From CAZFLM01 sp964519955 (lineage in GTDB: Bacteria; Armatimonadota; Chthonomonadetes; Chthonomonadales; CAJBBX01): a DNA stretch of 31,302 bases. The notes under the pieces are model-generated. The model saw only the letters and a program-made list of their open reading frames with translations. It made no database searches and was not told the DNA's origin. The stretch spans positions 1 to 31,302 of the forward strand of contig CAZFLM010000077.1 of assembly GCA_964519955.1 (NCBI GenBank). The letters run 5' to 3'. The position numbers and the translations under genes were made by a program. This document shows, piece by piece, positions 23,632 through 31,302 of this stretch (positions are counted from its first letter, which is position 1; each line of letters opens with the position of its first letter).

Positions 23632-24749
23632 GGCCGTCTCCTCCGTCCCCTCTCGTGGGCAAAGGCTTTGGCTCGGTGCTCGATGTGTCGTTCCAGGTGG
23701 TTCAGCCGGAGCAGGGCTCGCGATCGCCAGCTCCGCGGGTGCGACAACAGCAGGCGGTGGTTCACTCGCCGGTCGGTCGCCCAGCGCTCCTTGTACGGCT
23801 CGTCGCCCCGGAGGAAGTCGAACTCCGCGGCGCCCTCCTCGATGGCCTGCCGGATCGCCCGCCCGGTGAGGAGCGTGCCCAGACTGTACCGCGCCATCTC
23901 GGGGTCGAACCCGCCGAGGTAGTACGCGGTGCGCTCCCGGAAGCGGAAGCAATAGAGCGACGCCACCGCGCGCCCGTCGACGTGCAGGCTGTGCAGCCGC
24001 AGCCACCCGCGCTTGTCGAACCGCTCCGCCACCATGCGGTGGAACCGTCGGATCGGCCCGCCGGCCAGCGCACCGGGCAGCAGCCTCGCCCGCCAGCGGC
24101 GCTGGTGCAGCGCGAACAGGTCGCTCAGGTCCTCCGCCAGGCGCGCCGGCTCCGACAGCCGGTACTCCACCGAGCCGAACGAGCGCTCCAGCAGCCGCTC
24201 CGAGTAGCCCAGGTTGCCGCGCATCTTCTTGCCGAGCTGTTTGGAATACGTATCCCAGTCGCCCGGCAGCGTCACGAATGGGCAAGGTTCTTGCGCCGCG
24301 ATGGCCATGTGGCGCGGCTCGGGCACGCACCCGGCCTCGCGCGCGGCGGCCAGCAGCAGCGAAGTGGGCGCGAGTTGCTGCAGGTCGGCCAGATCGTCGC
24401 CCCGCCCCGCCCCGATGTGCCGCAGCACGGCAGCCGCAACCTCGCCGGCACACGCGTCATCCGCCAGCACGTCGAGGTAGTCCGCCGGTCCGGTGCCGAG
24501 GAAGGCCATGCGCCGCAGCGGGGTGCCGAGATGCCGGCTGACGTACAGCGGCGCGAGCCCCACCAGCCGCCCGCCATCGCGAACCTGCAGGAGCCGGAGG
24601 CGCTTGGCACGCCCGAACACGCGCCACCACGTCTCGTTCCACTCCCAGCTCTGGTAGACGGACGCGCGCGACGATCGGTTTAGGAGATCGTCCCACTCGG
24701 CATGGAGCGCTTCGAACGCGCTGGCCTGGGACGCTTCGAGGATTTCCAC
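23628..24749 (-). CDS. CelD/BioF2-like GNAT acetyltransferase
   Basis: The product resembles the GNAT-type acyltransferases grouped as CelD or BioF2-like (Acetyltransf_6), often found with exopolysaccharide or cell-envelope genes. Typical segments are SVYQSWEWNETWWRVFG, LLQVRDGGRLVGLAPLYV, KKMRGNLGYSERLLE, LFALHQRRW, and AYYLGGFDPEMARYSLGTLL with EFDFLRGDEPYKERW. It probably acylates an amino sugar or lipid. GTG 24749 is chosen (373 aa): it has AAGG 7 nt before it, whereas the upstream in-frame ATG at 24770 lies within the probable -10 box and would not be in the transcript. If another promoter is used, the ATG form (380 aa) is possible. It is first in the operon. Confidence 0.85.
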   Translation of the reverse strand: MEILEASQASAFEALHAEWDDLLNRSSRASVYQSWEWNETWWRVFGRAKRLRLLQVRDGGRLVGLAPLYVSRHLGTPLRRMAFLGTGPADYLDVLADDACAGEVAAAVLRHIGAGRGDDLADLQQLAPTSLLLAAAREAGCVPEPRHMAIAAQEPCPFVTLPGDWDTYSKQLGKKMRGNLGYSERLLERSFGSVEYRLSEPARLAEDLSDLFALHQRRWRARLLPGALAGGPIRRFHRMVAERFDKRGWLRLHSLHVDGRAVASLYCFRFRERTAYYLGGFDPEMARYSLGTLLTGRAIRQAIEEGAAEFDFLRGDEPYKERWATDRRVNHRLLLSHPRSWRSRALLRLNHLERHIEHRAKAFAHERGRRRRP

Positions 24750-24768
24750 GAGTTCACCTTGGTGGCGC

Positions 24769-24798
24769 ATTATAGCACCGCCAGGCTCTCGCGCTCAA
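24769..24798 (-). promoter_or_regulatory. Promoter of the acetyltransferase/M48/GT2 operon
   Basis: On the minus strand TTGAGC (24793-24798) and a perfect TATAAT (24769-24774) are 18 bp apart. The predicted start point falls downstream of the ATG at 24770, which supports initiation at GTG 24749. It is back to back with the tRNA promoter. Confidence 0.5.
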
Positions 24799-24809
24799 GC
24801 AGACGGGTA

Positions 24810-24838
24810 TTGACACGCGGGTAGGCCGAGTCTATAAT
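24810..24838 (+). promoter_or_regulatory. Consensus sigma70 promoter of tRNA-Gly
   Basis: TTGACA (24810-24815) and TATAAT (24833-24838) are both perfect and 17 bp apart. The tRNA 5' end lies 19 nt after the -10 box. Confidence 0.85.
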
Positions 24839-24856
24839 GAGACAGCTTGGGACCGT

Positions 24857-24928
24857 GCGGGAGTAGCTCAGTGGTAGAGCATCTGCTTCCCAAGCAGAGG
24901 GTCGCGGGTTCGAGTCCCGTCTCCCGCT
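24857..24928 (+). tRNA. tRNA-Gly (anticodon CCC)
   Basis: The 72-nt sequence folds as a cloverleaf. The acceptor stem pairs GCGGGAG with CTCCCGC, discriminator base T at 24928. The D-loop region is TAGCTCAGTGGTAGAGC. The anticodon stem TCTGC/GCAGA holds loop TTCCCAA with anticodon CCC at 24889-24891, reading GGG. The T-arm is CGGGTTCGAGTCCCG. CCA is not encoded. It stands alone with its own promoter and terminator. Confidence 0.97.
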
Positions 24929-24935
24929 CACGATA

Positions 24936-24974
24936 GGGTCGGTTCACGCGGAGGTTGCGTGAACCGACCCTTTT
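24936..24974 (+). terminator. Rho-independent terminator of tRNA-Gly
   Basis: Perfect 14-bp arms (24936-24949 and 24957-24970) enclose a 7-base loop and are followed by TTTT. It begins 8 nt after the tRNA 3' end. Confidence 0.92.
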
Positions 24975-25195
24975 GCTTGTGGTCGCCCTCCTTCCGCCCC
25001 TCTGCCGCGCATAGCACCGCCCCCCTCCCCGATCGTGTCCTCCTTAGCCAAGCCCACACTACCCCGCGTCCCGCGCTTAGCGAGCTACAGCAACACCACC
25101 GCCAGGATCGAGCCGACCAAGGAGGACTCTGCCGCGCCAGGGGCTGATCCTGCAAGCATGGATCGCGGGCCAGGACCCGCAGAAGGAACCACACC

Positions 25196-28024
25196 ATGCT
25201 CCTGCCCATCGTGATGGCGTCGCTGGCTCCGTTGGTTGCACCGCAGGCGCCTCGGCCGGTCCTGCCGGTGTGCATCGCTCCCGCGCGAGCGGCGGCGGGC
25301 GCCGGCCCGTGGCGCTTCACGGGCGCCGTGGAACTCCCCGTCAAGCCGGACCGGGCGCTGCTCCGCGTGATCGCCCAGCACAGGTACAGGTTGCGCCTGA
25401 ACGGGCGCCTGGCCGCCGTCGGGGCCTCGTCGTGGGGCGAAACGCATGACGTCGCCCGGTTCCTGAAGGCGGGCCGGAACACCGCGGAGATCGACGTGGC
25501 GGCCGACACCACCCCGGCGCCTGAGAACGCGTGGGTCGTGCTGGAGCGCGACCTGCCCCGCCCCATGGCGGTCGAGGAGCTTGCGTTCACCACGGCGGCG
25601 GCGGCGCGCGGCGAGTGGCTCTACGTGGAGCTGATCGACGCGGCGGGCAACACCTCGGGCTACTACTGCAGCGAGCGAGGCCGGCCCGATCTCATGCTGG
25701 GCACCTCGGGCGCCGCGGCCCAGCACGTGATACGGCTCAAGGAGCAGCCGCGCCTGGAGTATCGCGGGCACATGGACTGCGACCTCGCGCATGTGGTGCG
25801 CCTTCGCATCCGCATGGACCGCAAGGATACGTCGAATGGGTTGTCCGGTGCGGTGCGGTTCGCCGACCTGCAACTCCGCGGCACGGAGACCGTCGACCTC
25901 AGTGCGGCGGCCGGCTGGCGGATAACGCCGGGGATGGGCGAGCACCGCGGCAGCCAGATACGCCCCGCTGCCGCCGGCTTCGCGCTGGCCTACGACTTCA
26001 CGCCCCTGCCGGACCCCAGGCTGAGCGTCGACCTGCGGGCATTCCTCGGCGCGCAGGAGATCGGGAGGCTCGCGAGCGGGGCCAACTGGACCGTTGGCGG
26101 TCAGGCGGCGATCCAGGTTGAGCCCCCGACGAACGACGCTTCACCGATCGACATCACGGACCCGCTCGAGACGGGCACGAAGCCGTTCGAGGCCATCGTG
26201 TCGCTCGGCGTCGAGGGCGGCCTCGATCGATGGCCCGCGCACAAGCCGCTGGCGCTGCGAGCCACGCTGTGGTCACTGGAGGCCCACCCGAGCACCGCGC
26301 TGCGCCTGACGGTGCAGAACTGGGCCGGGCGCACGGTGGCAACAGCCGAGGCGTCGGCGGCCGGTGACGCACGAGAGGCGGCGTTCCGGCTACCCGGACT
26401 GCCGCGCGGCCTGTACCGGATCGGCGTGGAGGTCGCCGCGGCCTCCGGATCGCCAGGGAAGCCCACAAGGACGGTGCTGCACACCCCGGAACGCTATGCC
26501 GCACTGGCCGTGCTGGGCGAGGGCGAAAAGCGGGTGAGCGCGCTCTTCGACACGCTGACGCCGCTGAGCCGGAAGGTGCGGGGGCTGCAGGGCATCGACC
26601 TCCAGTACATCGACAGCCCCGCGATGATGCTCACGGTCCGCGACCTCGGCGTGAACTTCCTGCAGTTCCACCTGGACCCGGCCCAGCTCGACAACGGGGA
26701 GTTCGACGAGCTGCTGGCGTTCTGCAAGGCCACCCGCCTCCGGTTCGCGCTGAACAACGAGACGTCGAACTGGGCGAGGTCCGCGATCGACAAGAGCGGG
26801 CACGACAGGTTCGACGCGGCGAACGGATGCCATCGGTGGGACATCGAGCCGCAGGCCCTCCGCAAGGCCGCCGCCACAGGGCTCTTCAAGGGCGTGGTGT
26901 ACGACGAGGGCGAGCACATGCAGTTGTCGCGGAACGCCTACTCCGAGCTGCCGGACAAGGTCCACCGCAAGGCGTACTTCGTCGAGACGACCGGCAAGTC
27001 ACTCCCGGAGGCGTACGAGGCGTACCTGGCGGCCGCGCGCGGCATCGTCTCCTACAACCGGTCGGCGGGCGCCACGATGCTGGTGGAGAGCGTGTTCCCC
27101 GTGCTCTGGCACCCGCTGGCCCGGGCCGGCGTCACGCTGTGCCCCAAGCTGCTGAAGGAGGACATCCACCCGGTCGTGCTGGCCCAGGCGCTGGGGGCGG
27201 CCAAGCAGTACGGGGCTCGCCTGTGGTTCACGCCCGACCTCTGGCTGATGGACCGCCTGCCCGGGCACTCGGTCCGCGAGTACGGGATGGCCCTGCGTCT
27301 TGCGCACCTGGCCGGCGTGGACAACGTCTACACCGAGTACTACACGTGCCTCGGCCTGCCGCGCGAGGGCGGCTACGAGATCACTCCCTACGGCCGCACG
27401 CTGCAGCTCCACATCCGCGAGTACCTGCCCGGTCACGCGCGCGCCTACACGTACCGCGACTACGAGCCCGAGGTTGCCATCGTCCGCTTCCCGGACAGCG
27501 ACTGGGGGCAGGCTTCCTGCTACTACTGGAACGCCCTGTACGGTGCGGAGGACCTCCATTCCACGCCGGAGACCCGGGAGTGGCTGCAGGTGTGGTCGCT
27601 GCTCACCGGCGGGGCCAGCGACCCGCGCGCAGTCAACGCGAACAGCAGCGTCTACGATCGCTACGCCTGGCACTTCACCGTGCCGTCGCGCCCCGTCGCC
27701 GTGTTCGATCACCTGGTCGGCGATGCGCCCCTCGCGACCGCCAACACGTTCTTCGTGTGCGGAACCGCCATCTCGCCAGAGAGCACCGCGGCGATCGGGC
27801 GGCGCGTCCGCGCCGGGGCCATCTGCTTCGTTGCCTCCCGGCTCGCGCCGAAGCACGTGCGCGACGCCGCGGCGAAGCTGCCGGCGCGGGTGAGCGATGG
27901 CCGCGGCGCGTGGATCGTGGTCGACGGGTTCACGCCCGAGCAACTCGGCGTCTACCGGCGCCTGGTACCGCCCCCGGCGAAGACCATGCGGCTGCGGTTC
28001 CGCGGGAAGGAAGTGGGCATCTAG
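25196..28024 (+). CDS. Large secreted putative glycoside hydrolase
   Basis: AGAAGGA precedes the ATG by about 9 nt. The 942-residue product has a short, rather weak signal-like N-terminus (about 1-20). Residues about 50-105 (YRLRLNGRLAAVGASSW then DVARFLKAGRNTAEIDVAA) match the jelly-roll sugar-binding module seen in GH2- and GH78-type enzymes. Beta-sandwich regions continue to about 430. From about 450 a TIM-barrel-like part follows, with acidic residues in strand-end contexts: ALNNETSNW (E522), VVYDEGEHM (E571, E573) and TMLVESVFP (E631). These may include the catalytic pair, but I cannot place it in a GH family. The end (about 800-942) looks like a Rossmann or beta-galactosidase-C-like segment. 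The 220 nt between the tRNA terminator and this gene show no clear promoter. Confidence 0.75.
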   Translation: MLLPIVMASLAPLVAPQAPRPVLPVCIAPARAAAGAGPWRFTGAVELPVKPDRALLRVIAQHRYRLRLNGRLAAVGASSWGETHDVARFLKAGRNTAEIDVAADTTPAPENAWVVLERDLPRPMAVEELAFTTAAAARGEWLYVELIDAAGNTSGYYCSERGRPDLMLGTSGAAAQHVIRLKEQPRLEYRGHMDCDLAHVVRLRIRMDRKDTSNGLSGAVRFADLQLRGTETVDLSAAAGWRITPGMGEHRGSQIRPAAAGFALAYDFTPLPDPRLSVDLRAFLGAQEIGRLASGANWTVGGQAAIQVEPPTNDASPIDITDPLETGTKPFEAIVSLGVEGGLDRWPAHKPLALRATLWSLEAHPSTALRLTVQNWAGRTVATAEASAAGDAREAAFRLPGLPRGLYRIGVEVAAASGSPGKPTRTVLHTPERYAALAVLGEGEKRVSALFDTLTPLSRKVRGLQGIDLQYIDSPAMMLTVRDLGVNFLQFHLDPAQLDNGEFDELLAFCKATRLRFALNNETSNWARSAIDKSGHDRFDAANGCHRWDIEPQALRKAAATGLFKGVVYDEGEHMQLSRNAYSELPDKVHRKAYFVETTGKSLPEAYEAYLAAARGIVSYNRSAGATMLVESVFPVLWHPLARAGVTLCPKLLKEDIHPVVLAQALGAAKQYGARLWFTPDLWLMDRLPGHSVREYGMALRLAHLAGVDNVYTEYYTCLGLPREGGYEITPYGRTLQLHIREYLPGHARAYTYRDYEPEVAIVRFPDSDWGQASCYYWNALYGAEDLHSTPETREWLQVWSLLTGGASDPRAVNANSSVYDRYAWHFTVPSRPVAVFDHLVGDAPLATANTFFVCGTAISPESTAAIGRRVRAGAICFVASRLAPKHVRDAAAKLPARVSDGRGAWIVVDGFTPEQLGVYRRLVPPPAKTMRLRFRGKEVGI

Positions 28025-28045
28025 GAGGCGGGATGGACCGGCCGG

Positions 28046-29020
28046 TCACCTCCCGGTCTCGACGCCCATCCGCCGGTCCTTGCCGAACGTGAGCGGCACG
28101 ACGGCGGCGCGCTCGTCCCACGGGGCGCCGAAGTAGGTGGACCACCAGCGGCCCTTGCGGTCGCGGAAGACGGCGTTGTGGCCACCGTAGGGGATCGCCT
28201 CGTAGCGGGCGCTGTACGGGCCGTAGATGCTCTTGGCCGTGGCGACGCAGCAGCTATAGCGCCCGTCGATGCCGTCCGAGCAGCAGAGGTAGTACAGCTT
28301 GCCGCGCTTGAAGAGGAACATGCCCTCGTAGCCCACGTGGTCGAAAGAGCCCTCGCCGAAGATGCCCGGGCAGAGGCTGGAGTGGTGCTTCGGGTCCGGG
28401 TCCGTGGTCGAGGTGCGCAGCCAGTGGTACGGCTCCGCGAAGCCCGTCATGTCCGGCTTCATCCGCGCGATCTTGCCGCTGTGCCACAGGTAGTACACCG
28501 TGCCGTCCGTGTCCTCGAAGAGCGACGCGTCGATCTCGTCGCCCAGGCGCTCGGAGGGGTGCATGTCCTCGTACGGCCCCTCGGGCTTGCCGGTCGTGCT
28601 CCGCAGCAGGCCGCTGCCCGAGGTCTTCGCGCTGCCGTCCCAGCCCGGCATGCTGTACGTGAGCCAGAAGGTGCCCTTGCAGTAGTGGATCTCCGGCGCC
28701 CAGAGCGGCTTCTGCGCATCGAGGTAGGGCTTGTGCCACGGGCTCGCGCCGTAGCGCCACACGGTGCCCATCGGTTCCCACGCCACCAGGTCGCCCGACT
28801 TCCAGAGGCGGATGCCGTTCTCGTTGTTGTAGCCCCAGAACGGCTCGCTCGTGCCGGTGAGGTAGTACGTGCCGTCGGGCCCGACGCAGATGCAGGGGTC
28901 GCGCAGCGGCGTGTCCATCAGCTTCCGCAAGCCCGCGGGCGGCGGCACCGGCTTCGCATCCGGGGCGCCCGCCGCGCAGACCACGGCCAGGACGAGCAGC
29001 ACGATCGACGATCCGGTCAT
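28046..29020 (-). CDS. GH43-family five-bladed propeller glycosidase
   Basis: The 324-residue protein has a signal peptide (about 1-19) and the fold pattern of GH43 enzymes, which cleave arabinose, xylose or galactose side chains or backbones of plant-type polysaccharides. Three catalytic residues are in place: general base D41 (LRDPCICVGPDGTYYLTGT), pKa-tuning D164 (DEIDASLFEDTDGTVYYLW) and general acid E232 (GYEGMFLFKRGKLYYL). WAPEIHY and GGHNAVFRD are further family segments. Exact substrate cannot be told from sequence. GGGGGAG lies about 7 nt before the ATG. It converges on the 942-aa gene with a 21-nt gap. Confidence 0.92.
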   Translation of the reverse strand: MTGSSIVLLVLAVVCAAGAPDAKPVPPPAGLRKLMDTPLRDPCICVGPDGTYYLTGTSEPFWGYNNENGIRLWKSGDLVAWEPMGTVWRYGASPWHKPYLDAQKPLWAPEIHYCKGTFWLTYSMPGWDGSAKTSGSGLLRSTTGKPEGPYEDMHPSERLGDEIDASLFEDTDGTVYYLWHSGKIARMKPDMTGFAEPYHWLRTSTTDPDPKHHSSLCPGIFGEGSFDHVGYEGMFLFKRGKLYYLCCSDGIDGRYSCCVATAKSIYGPYSARYEAIPYGGHNAVFRDRKGRWWSTYFGAPWDERAAVVPLTFGKDRRMGVETGR

Positions 29021-29060
29021 TCCCCTCTCCCCCTTCTGACAGCGTCGACAACACCCATTG

Positions 29061-29208
29061 ACAGGATGGGCAGGATGGACAGGATTGGGGCGGGGCCCTT
29101 TGTGACCGAGCCGATGGACGCCAGCCAGTTCTCCGATGGTCGCTTGGGCCTAACCGTTGCCGCCACGCGCCCGACGAGGCGCCATCCTGTCCATCTTGCC
29201 CATCCTGT
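29061..29208. mobile_element. MITE-like inverted-repeat element
   Basis: Arms of 25 bp (29061-29085 and 29184-29208) are inverted copies with one mismatch. Each arm is made of 9-bp CAGGATGGG-like subrepeats. The 98-bp centre has no coding capacity. It lies between the starts of the divergent GH43 and WbsX-like genes. A non-autonomous transposon remnant or palindromic repeat fits; no target-site duplication is obvious and no transposase is present. Confidence 0.45.
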
Positions 29209-29272
29209 TGACTGGTACCGGCGAGACGGCAGCCTATTCGACGCCGCTGGCCCGGTGTCATGCTCGCGCCCC

Positions 29273-29301
29273 TTGACCTCCGCCGCTCGCCCGCCTACAA
29301 T
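29273..29301 (+). promoter_or_regulatory. Promoter of the WbsX/GH99-like gene
   Basis: TTGACC (29273-29278) and TACAAT (29296-29301) are separated by 17 bp. The leader would be only about 25 nt, with GAGGAGG at 29318-29324 before the TTG start. Confidence 0.65.
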
Positions 29302-29331
29302 GGGCGCACTCGCCGCCGAGGAGGATGCGCC

Positions 29332-30930
29332 TTGAACCGAACCCGCTGCCTGTGCCTGTCTGCCTGCCTTCTGCTGATCGCCGCCTGCCTGCCCACGAGC
29401 GCCGCGCCCGGCGCGAAGCCGGTCCGCGTCGGATGCTACTACTTCCCGGGCTGGAGCACCGCCGACCGGTGGGTGCCAGTCGTCGAGTACGGCGGGCGCG
29501 AGCCGGTCCTCGGGTGCTACCGCGATGCCTCGCCAGCCGTGCAGGATTGGCACATCCGCCAGGCGACGCAGCACGGCATCTCGTTCTGGGTGTTCGACTG
29601 GTACTGCGACTACCATACCGCCACGATCTCGAGCCACAATGCCGCGCTCGACGACGGGTTCCTCCATGCCTCGCTGCGGAGCAAGATGGACTTCGCGCTC
29701 ATGTGGTGCAACGAGGAGGCCGCCAAGCCCGACTACACCCGCGAGCAACTCGTGCGCCTGGCGGAGACGATCGGCAAGCGCTACCTCAGCCAGCCGAACT
29801 ACCTGCGGGTCGCGGGCGGCCGCAACGTGCTGGTGGTCTCGCGGCCGGACCGGCTGGTGGAGCGCTTCGGGGTCGAGGGCACGCGCGCGGCGCTGAAGGA
29901 GATGAGCGACGCGGCCCGCGCCTGGGGTGGCTTCTACTTCGTCGGCCTCAAGCACCCCACCGTCGCCAACCTGCGCGACCTGCGCGCCGCCGGGTTCGAC
30001 GCCTGCACGCTCTACTGCTACGCGGGCAACGGGATGGCCGAGGGCCAGAAGGAGGCGCCCTACTCCACCATCCTGCCCGCCATCGAGCCGGACTGGCGCG
30101 CAGCCTCCCGGAGCCGCGAGCTGCCCATCATCCCCTGCGTGTCGCCCGGCTGGGACTCGCGCCCCTGGTATGGCGAGAACGGCCTGTGGCGGACGGGCCC
30201 CACTCCCGAGCTGTTCGGCAAGATGTGCCGCGCGATGAAGGAGTGCGCCGATCCGGGGCTGGGCCTGGTGGTCGCGGGCACGTGGAACGAGTTCGGCGAG
30301 GGCACCTACCTGGAGCCGACACGCGAGCGCGGCTGCGGCATGCTCGACGCGCTGCAGCAGGCGTTCCTCCCCGGCGCCAAGCCGCACAAGCTGCTCCAGC
30401 CCGCCGCTGCCGAACGCGCCGCCCTCGACTTCACCGACATACCGGCCCACCTGGAGGAGCAGTCCTTCAGGCGCGGCGGCAACCTGGTGGCCAATCCGGG
30501 CTTCGAGCAGGAGTGGGGCTGGGAGAGCTTCGACGGGCCGCTCGCACAGGGGACGGCCGGTGATGCGCACAGCGGACGCCGGGCGATGGTGCTCGCCAAG
30601 ACCGGCAGCGGCATCAAGACACAGGTTCTCTCGCCAGGCGTGCCGTGGCCGGGCCGGGCCACGAACCGCCAGGAGGTCGTGCCAGGCCGCAGCTACACCG
30701 TGAGCGCATGGGTGAAAGGCCGCGCGCAGGTGACGCTGGCCCTGTTCGACAAGGAGGGCCTCTGGCTGCGCCGCTACCAACCTGTCGGCGAAGGCGGCGC
30801 TCCCGGCGAGTGGCGGAAGATCGAGGCCACGGTCACCATCGACGACCGCGAGGCAGCATCGTTCGATCTCGAGGTAATCGCCCTCGCCGACGGTGCGTTG
30901 GTGGACGACGTGGGCATCTGGCGGCGGTAG
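29332..30930 (+). CDS. WbsX/GH99-like lipoprotein with C-terminal carbohydrate-binding-like domain
   Basis: The start is TTG 29332: GAGGAGG lies 7 nt upstream and the frame then opens a lipoprotein signal (lipobox IAAC, C19). An ATG at 29325 is in another frame and upstream in-frame ATG 29260 precedes the promoter. The 532-residue product has a TIM-barrel-like domain (about 30-350) of the WbsX/GH99-like group: VRVGCYYFPGW, FWVFDWYCDY and the signature GTWNEFGEGTYLEP (E320, E323). This group includes endo-acting mannan enzymes and proteins of O-antigen clusters. Residues about 384-532 (NLVANPGFEQEWGWESF, SYTVSAWVKG, LVDDVGIWRR) form a CBM4/9-like jelly roll that should bind glycan. The protein should sit at the cell surface or in the periplasm and act together with the neighbouring GH43. 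Confidence 0.85.
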   Translation: MNRTRCLCLSACLLLIAACLPTSAAPGAKPVRVGCYYFPGWSTADRWVPVVEYGGREPVLGCYRDASPAVQDWHIRQATQHGISFWVFDWYCDYHTATISSHNAALDDGFLHASLRSKMDFALMWCNEEAAKPDYTREQLVRLAETIGKRYLSQPNYLRVAGGRNVLVVSRPDRLVERFGVEGTRAALKEMSDAARAWGGFYFVGLKHPTVANLRDLRAAGFDACTLYCYAGNGMAEGQKEAPYSTILPAIEPDWRAASRSRELPIIPCVSPGWDSRPWYGENGLWRTGPTPELFGKMCRAMKECADPGLGLVVAGTWNEFGEGTYLEPTRERGCGMLDALQQAFLPGAKPHKLLQPAAAERAALDFTDIPAHLEEQSFRRGGNLVANPGFEQEWGWESFDGPLAQGTAGDAHSGRRAMVLAKTGSGIKTQVLSPGVPWPGRATNRQEVVPGRSYTVSAWVKGRAQVTLALFDKEGLWLRRYQPVGEGGAPGEWRKIEATVTIDDREAASFDLEVIALADGALVDDVGIWRR

Positions 30931-30990
30931 GCCGTGCGGCAGCGGTGGCGACGGAGCGCCACCCTCCAGAGCCTGCAGGCGCGTCCCATC

Positions 30991-31302
30991 GGCGGGAGCC
31001 GATCGCGGTTACAGCGCCACGCGCTCCATCACTGTCGCGCCTCGGTACCGTGTGCGTGGAGCAGCCTGTTAGGCATCGCGCCAACCTGCCGAGCCGGGAC
31101 CGTGAGCGACCGGTCTGTTGTAGTCGGCAGGCGGTTGTGGCGCTGGCGGGAGGTGGTCGCCGATCACGGCGGACCGCTCCCTCACGGTCGCGGCTCGGTA
31201 CGGCGTGCGTGGCGGGGGGCGTGTTCGGCATCGCACCAACGTGCCGGGCCGGGAGCGTGAGCGACCGGTCTGTTGTAGTCGGCAGGCGGCTGTGGCGCTG
31301 GC
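30991..31302. repeat. 154-155-bp tandem repeat at the right edge
   Basis: Two copies (30991-31144 and 31145-31302) align with a 153-155-bp offset; for example a 33-base block around GTGAGCGACCGGTCTG recurs at 31102 and 31257. Each copy holds imperfect inverted arms (31172-31198 against 31244-31266 in copy 2). The repeat probably goes on past the window. Between 30931 and 31302 I see no gene; short open frames here only reflect the repeat. Confidence 0.75.

Noticed and set aside
28036..28047. 12-bp perfect palindrome GACCGGCCGGTC at the end of the GH43 gene
   Set aside because: It has no loop for a terminator hairpin and overlaps a stop codon; in DNA this GC-rich it may be chance.
29017..30780. 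Minus-strand open frame (587 codons) opposite the WbsX-like gene
   Set aside because: The plus-strand frame has promoter, ribosome site, lipobox and the WNEFGEG motif.

Overview
The window is GC-rich (roughly two-thirds G+C) bacterial chromosomal DNA from a draft assembly; two runs of exactly 100 N (12870-12969 and 17662-17761) mark scaffold joins, both inside tandem-repeat arrays. There are no ribosomal or other strong phylogenetic markers. Several traits together suggest Armatimonadota, Planctomycetota or a related glycan-degrading lineage, but this is inference: many secreted glycoside-hydrolase-like proteins, a substrate-binding-protein/PQQ-propeller fusion, a Cys-rich NHL propeller, abundant hairpin-type intergenic repeats, and sigma70-like promoters with near-perfect TATAAT boxes and 17-bp spacers.

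Left part (1-8178): after a pair of dual-hairpin repeats and a good promoter (229-257), ten genes run on the plus strand with mostly 1-4 nt overlaps or gaps, ending at a perfect 11-bp hairpin. The first is a cytosolic alpha/alpha-toroid glycoside-hydrolase-like protein. Eight of the others are paralogs of about 230-250 aa that share an N-terminal two-helix membrane hairpin, a HEAT-like helical domain and a C-terminal tail with two or three copies of an LLRP motif. A DUF2867-like protein sits between paralogs 6 and 7. I recognise no named family for the paralogs; this is the best candidate for an undescribed system.

Middle (8220-17817): a membrane class III adenylate cyclase (dCache-HAMP-CHD) converges on that operon. 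Divergent from it is a secreted HEAT-repeat protein, followed by a convergent DUF2784 membrane protein. A 39-bp hairpin array leads into a two-gene unit (Cys-rich secreted NHL propeller; PhnD-like binding domain fused to a PQQ-type propeller), then a convergent secreted protein with a carboxypeptidase-regulatory-like domain and a 63-bp dual-hairpin array.

Right part (17840-31302): a consensus promoter and a leader of about 235 nt precede an 1147-aa protein with a GH-A/GH42-like core between long low-complexity tails of the RNase E/Rho style and no signal peptide. Facing it is a four-gene minus-strand operon (CelD-type acetyltransferase, membrane coiled-coil protein, M48 lipoprotein protease, GT2 glycosyltransferase), probably envelope related. 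Next come a tRNA-Gly(CCC) unit with its own promoter and terminator, then three glycan-active genes: a 942-aa putative glycosidase, a GH43 enzyme and a WbsX/GH99-like lipoprotein with a C-terminal carbohydrate-binding-like domain. A MITE-like inverted repeat lies between the last two, and a 154-155-bp tandem repeat fills the right edge.
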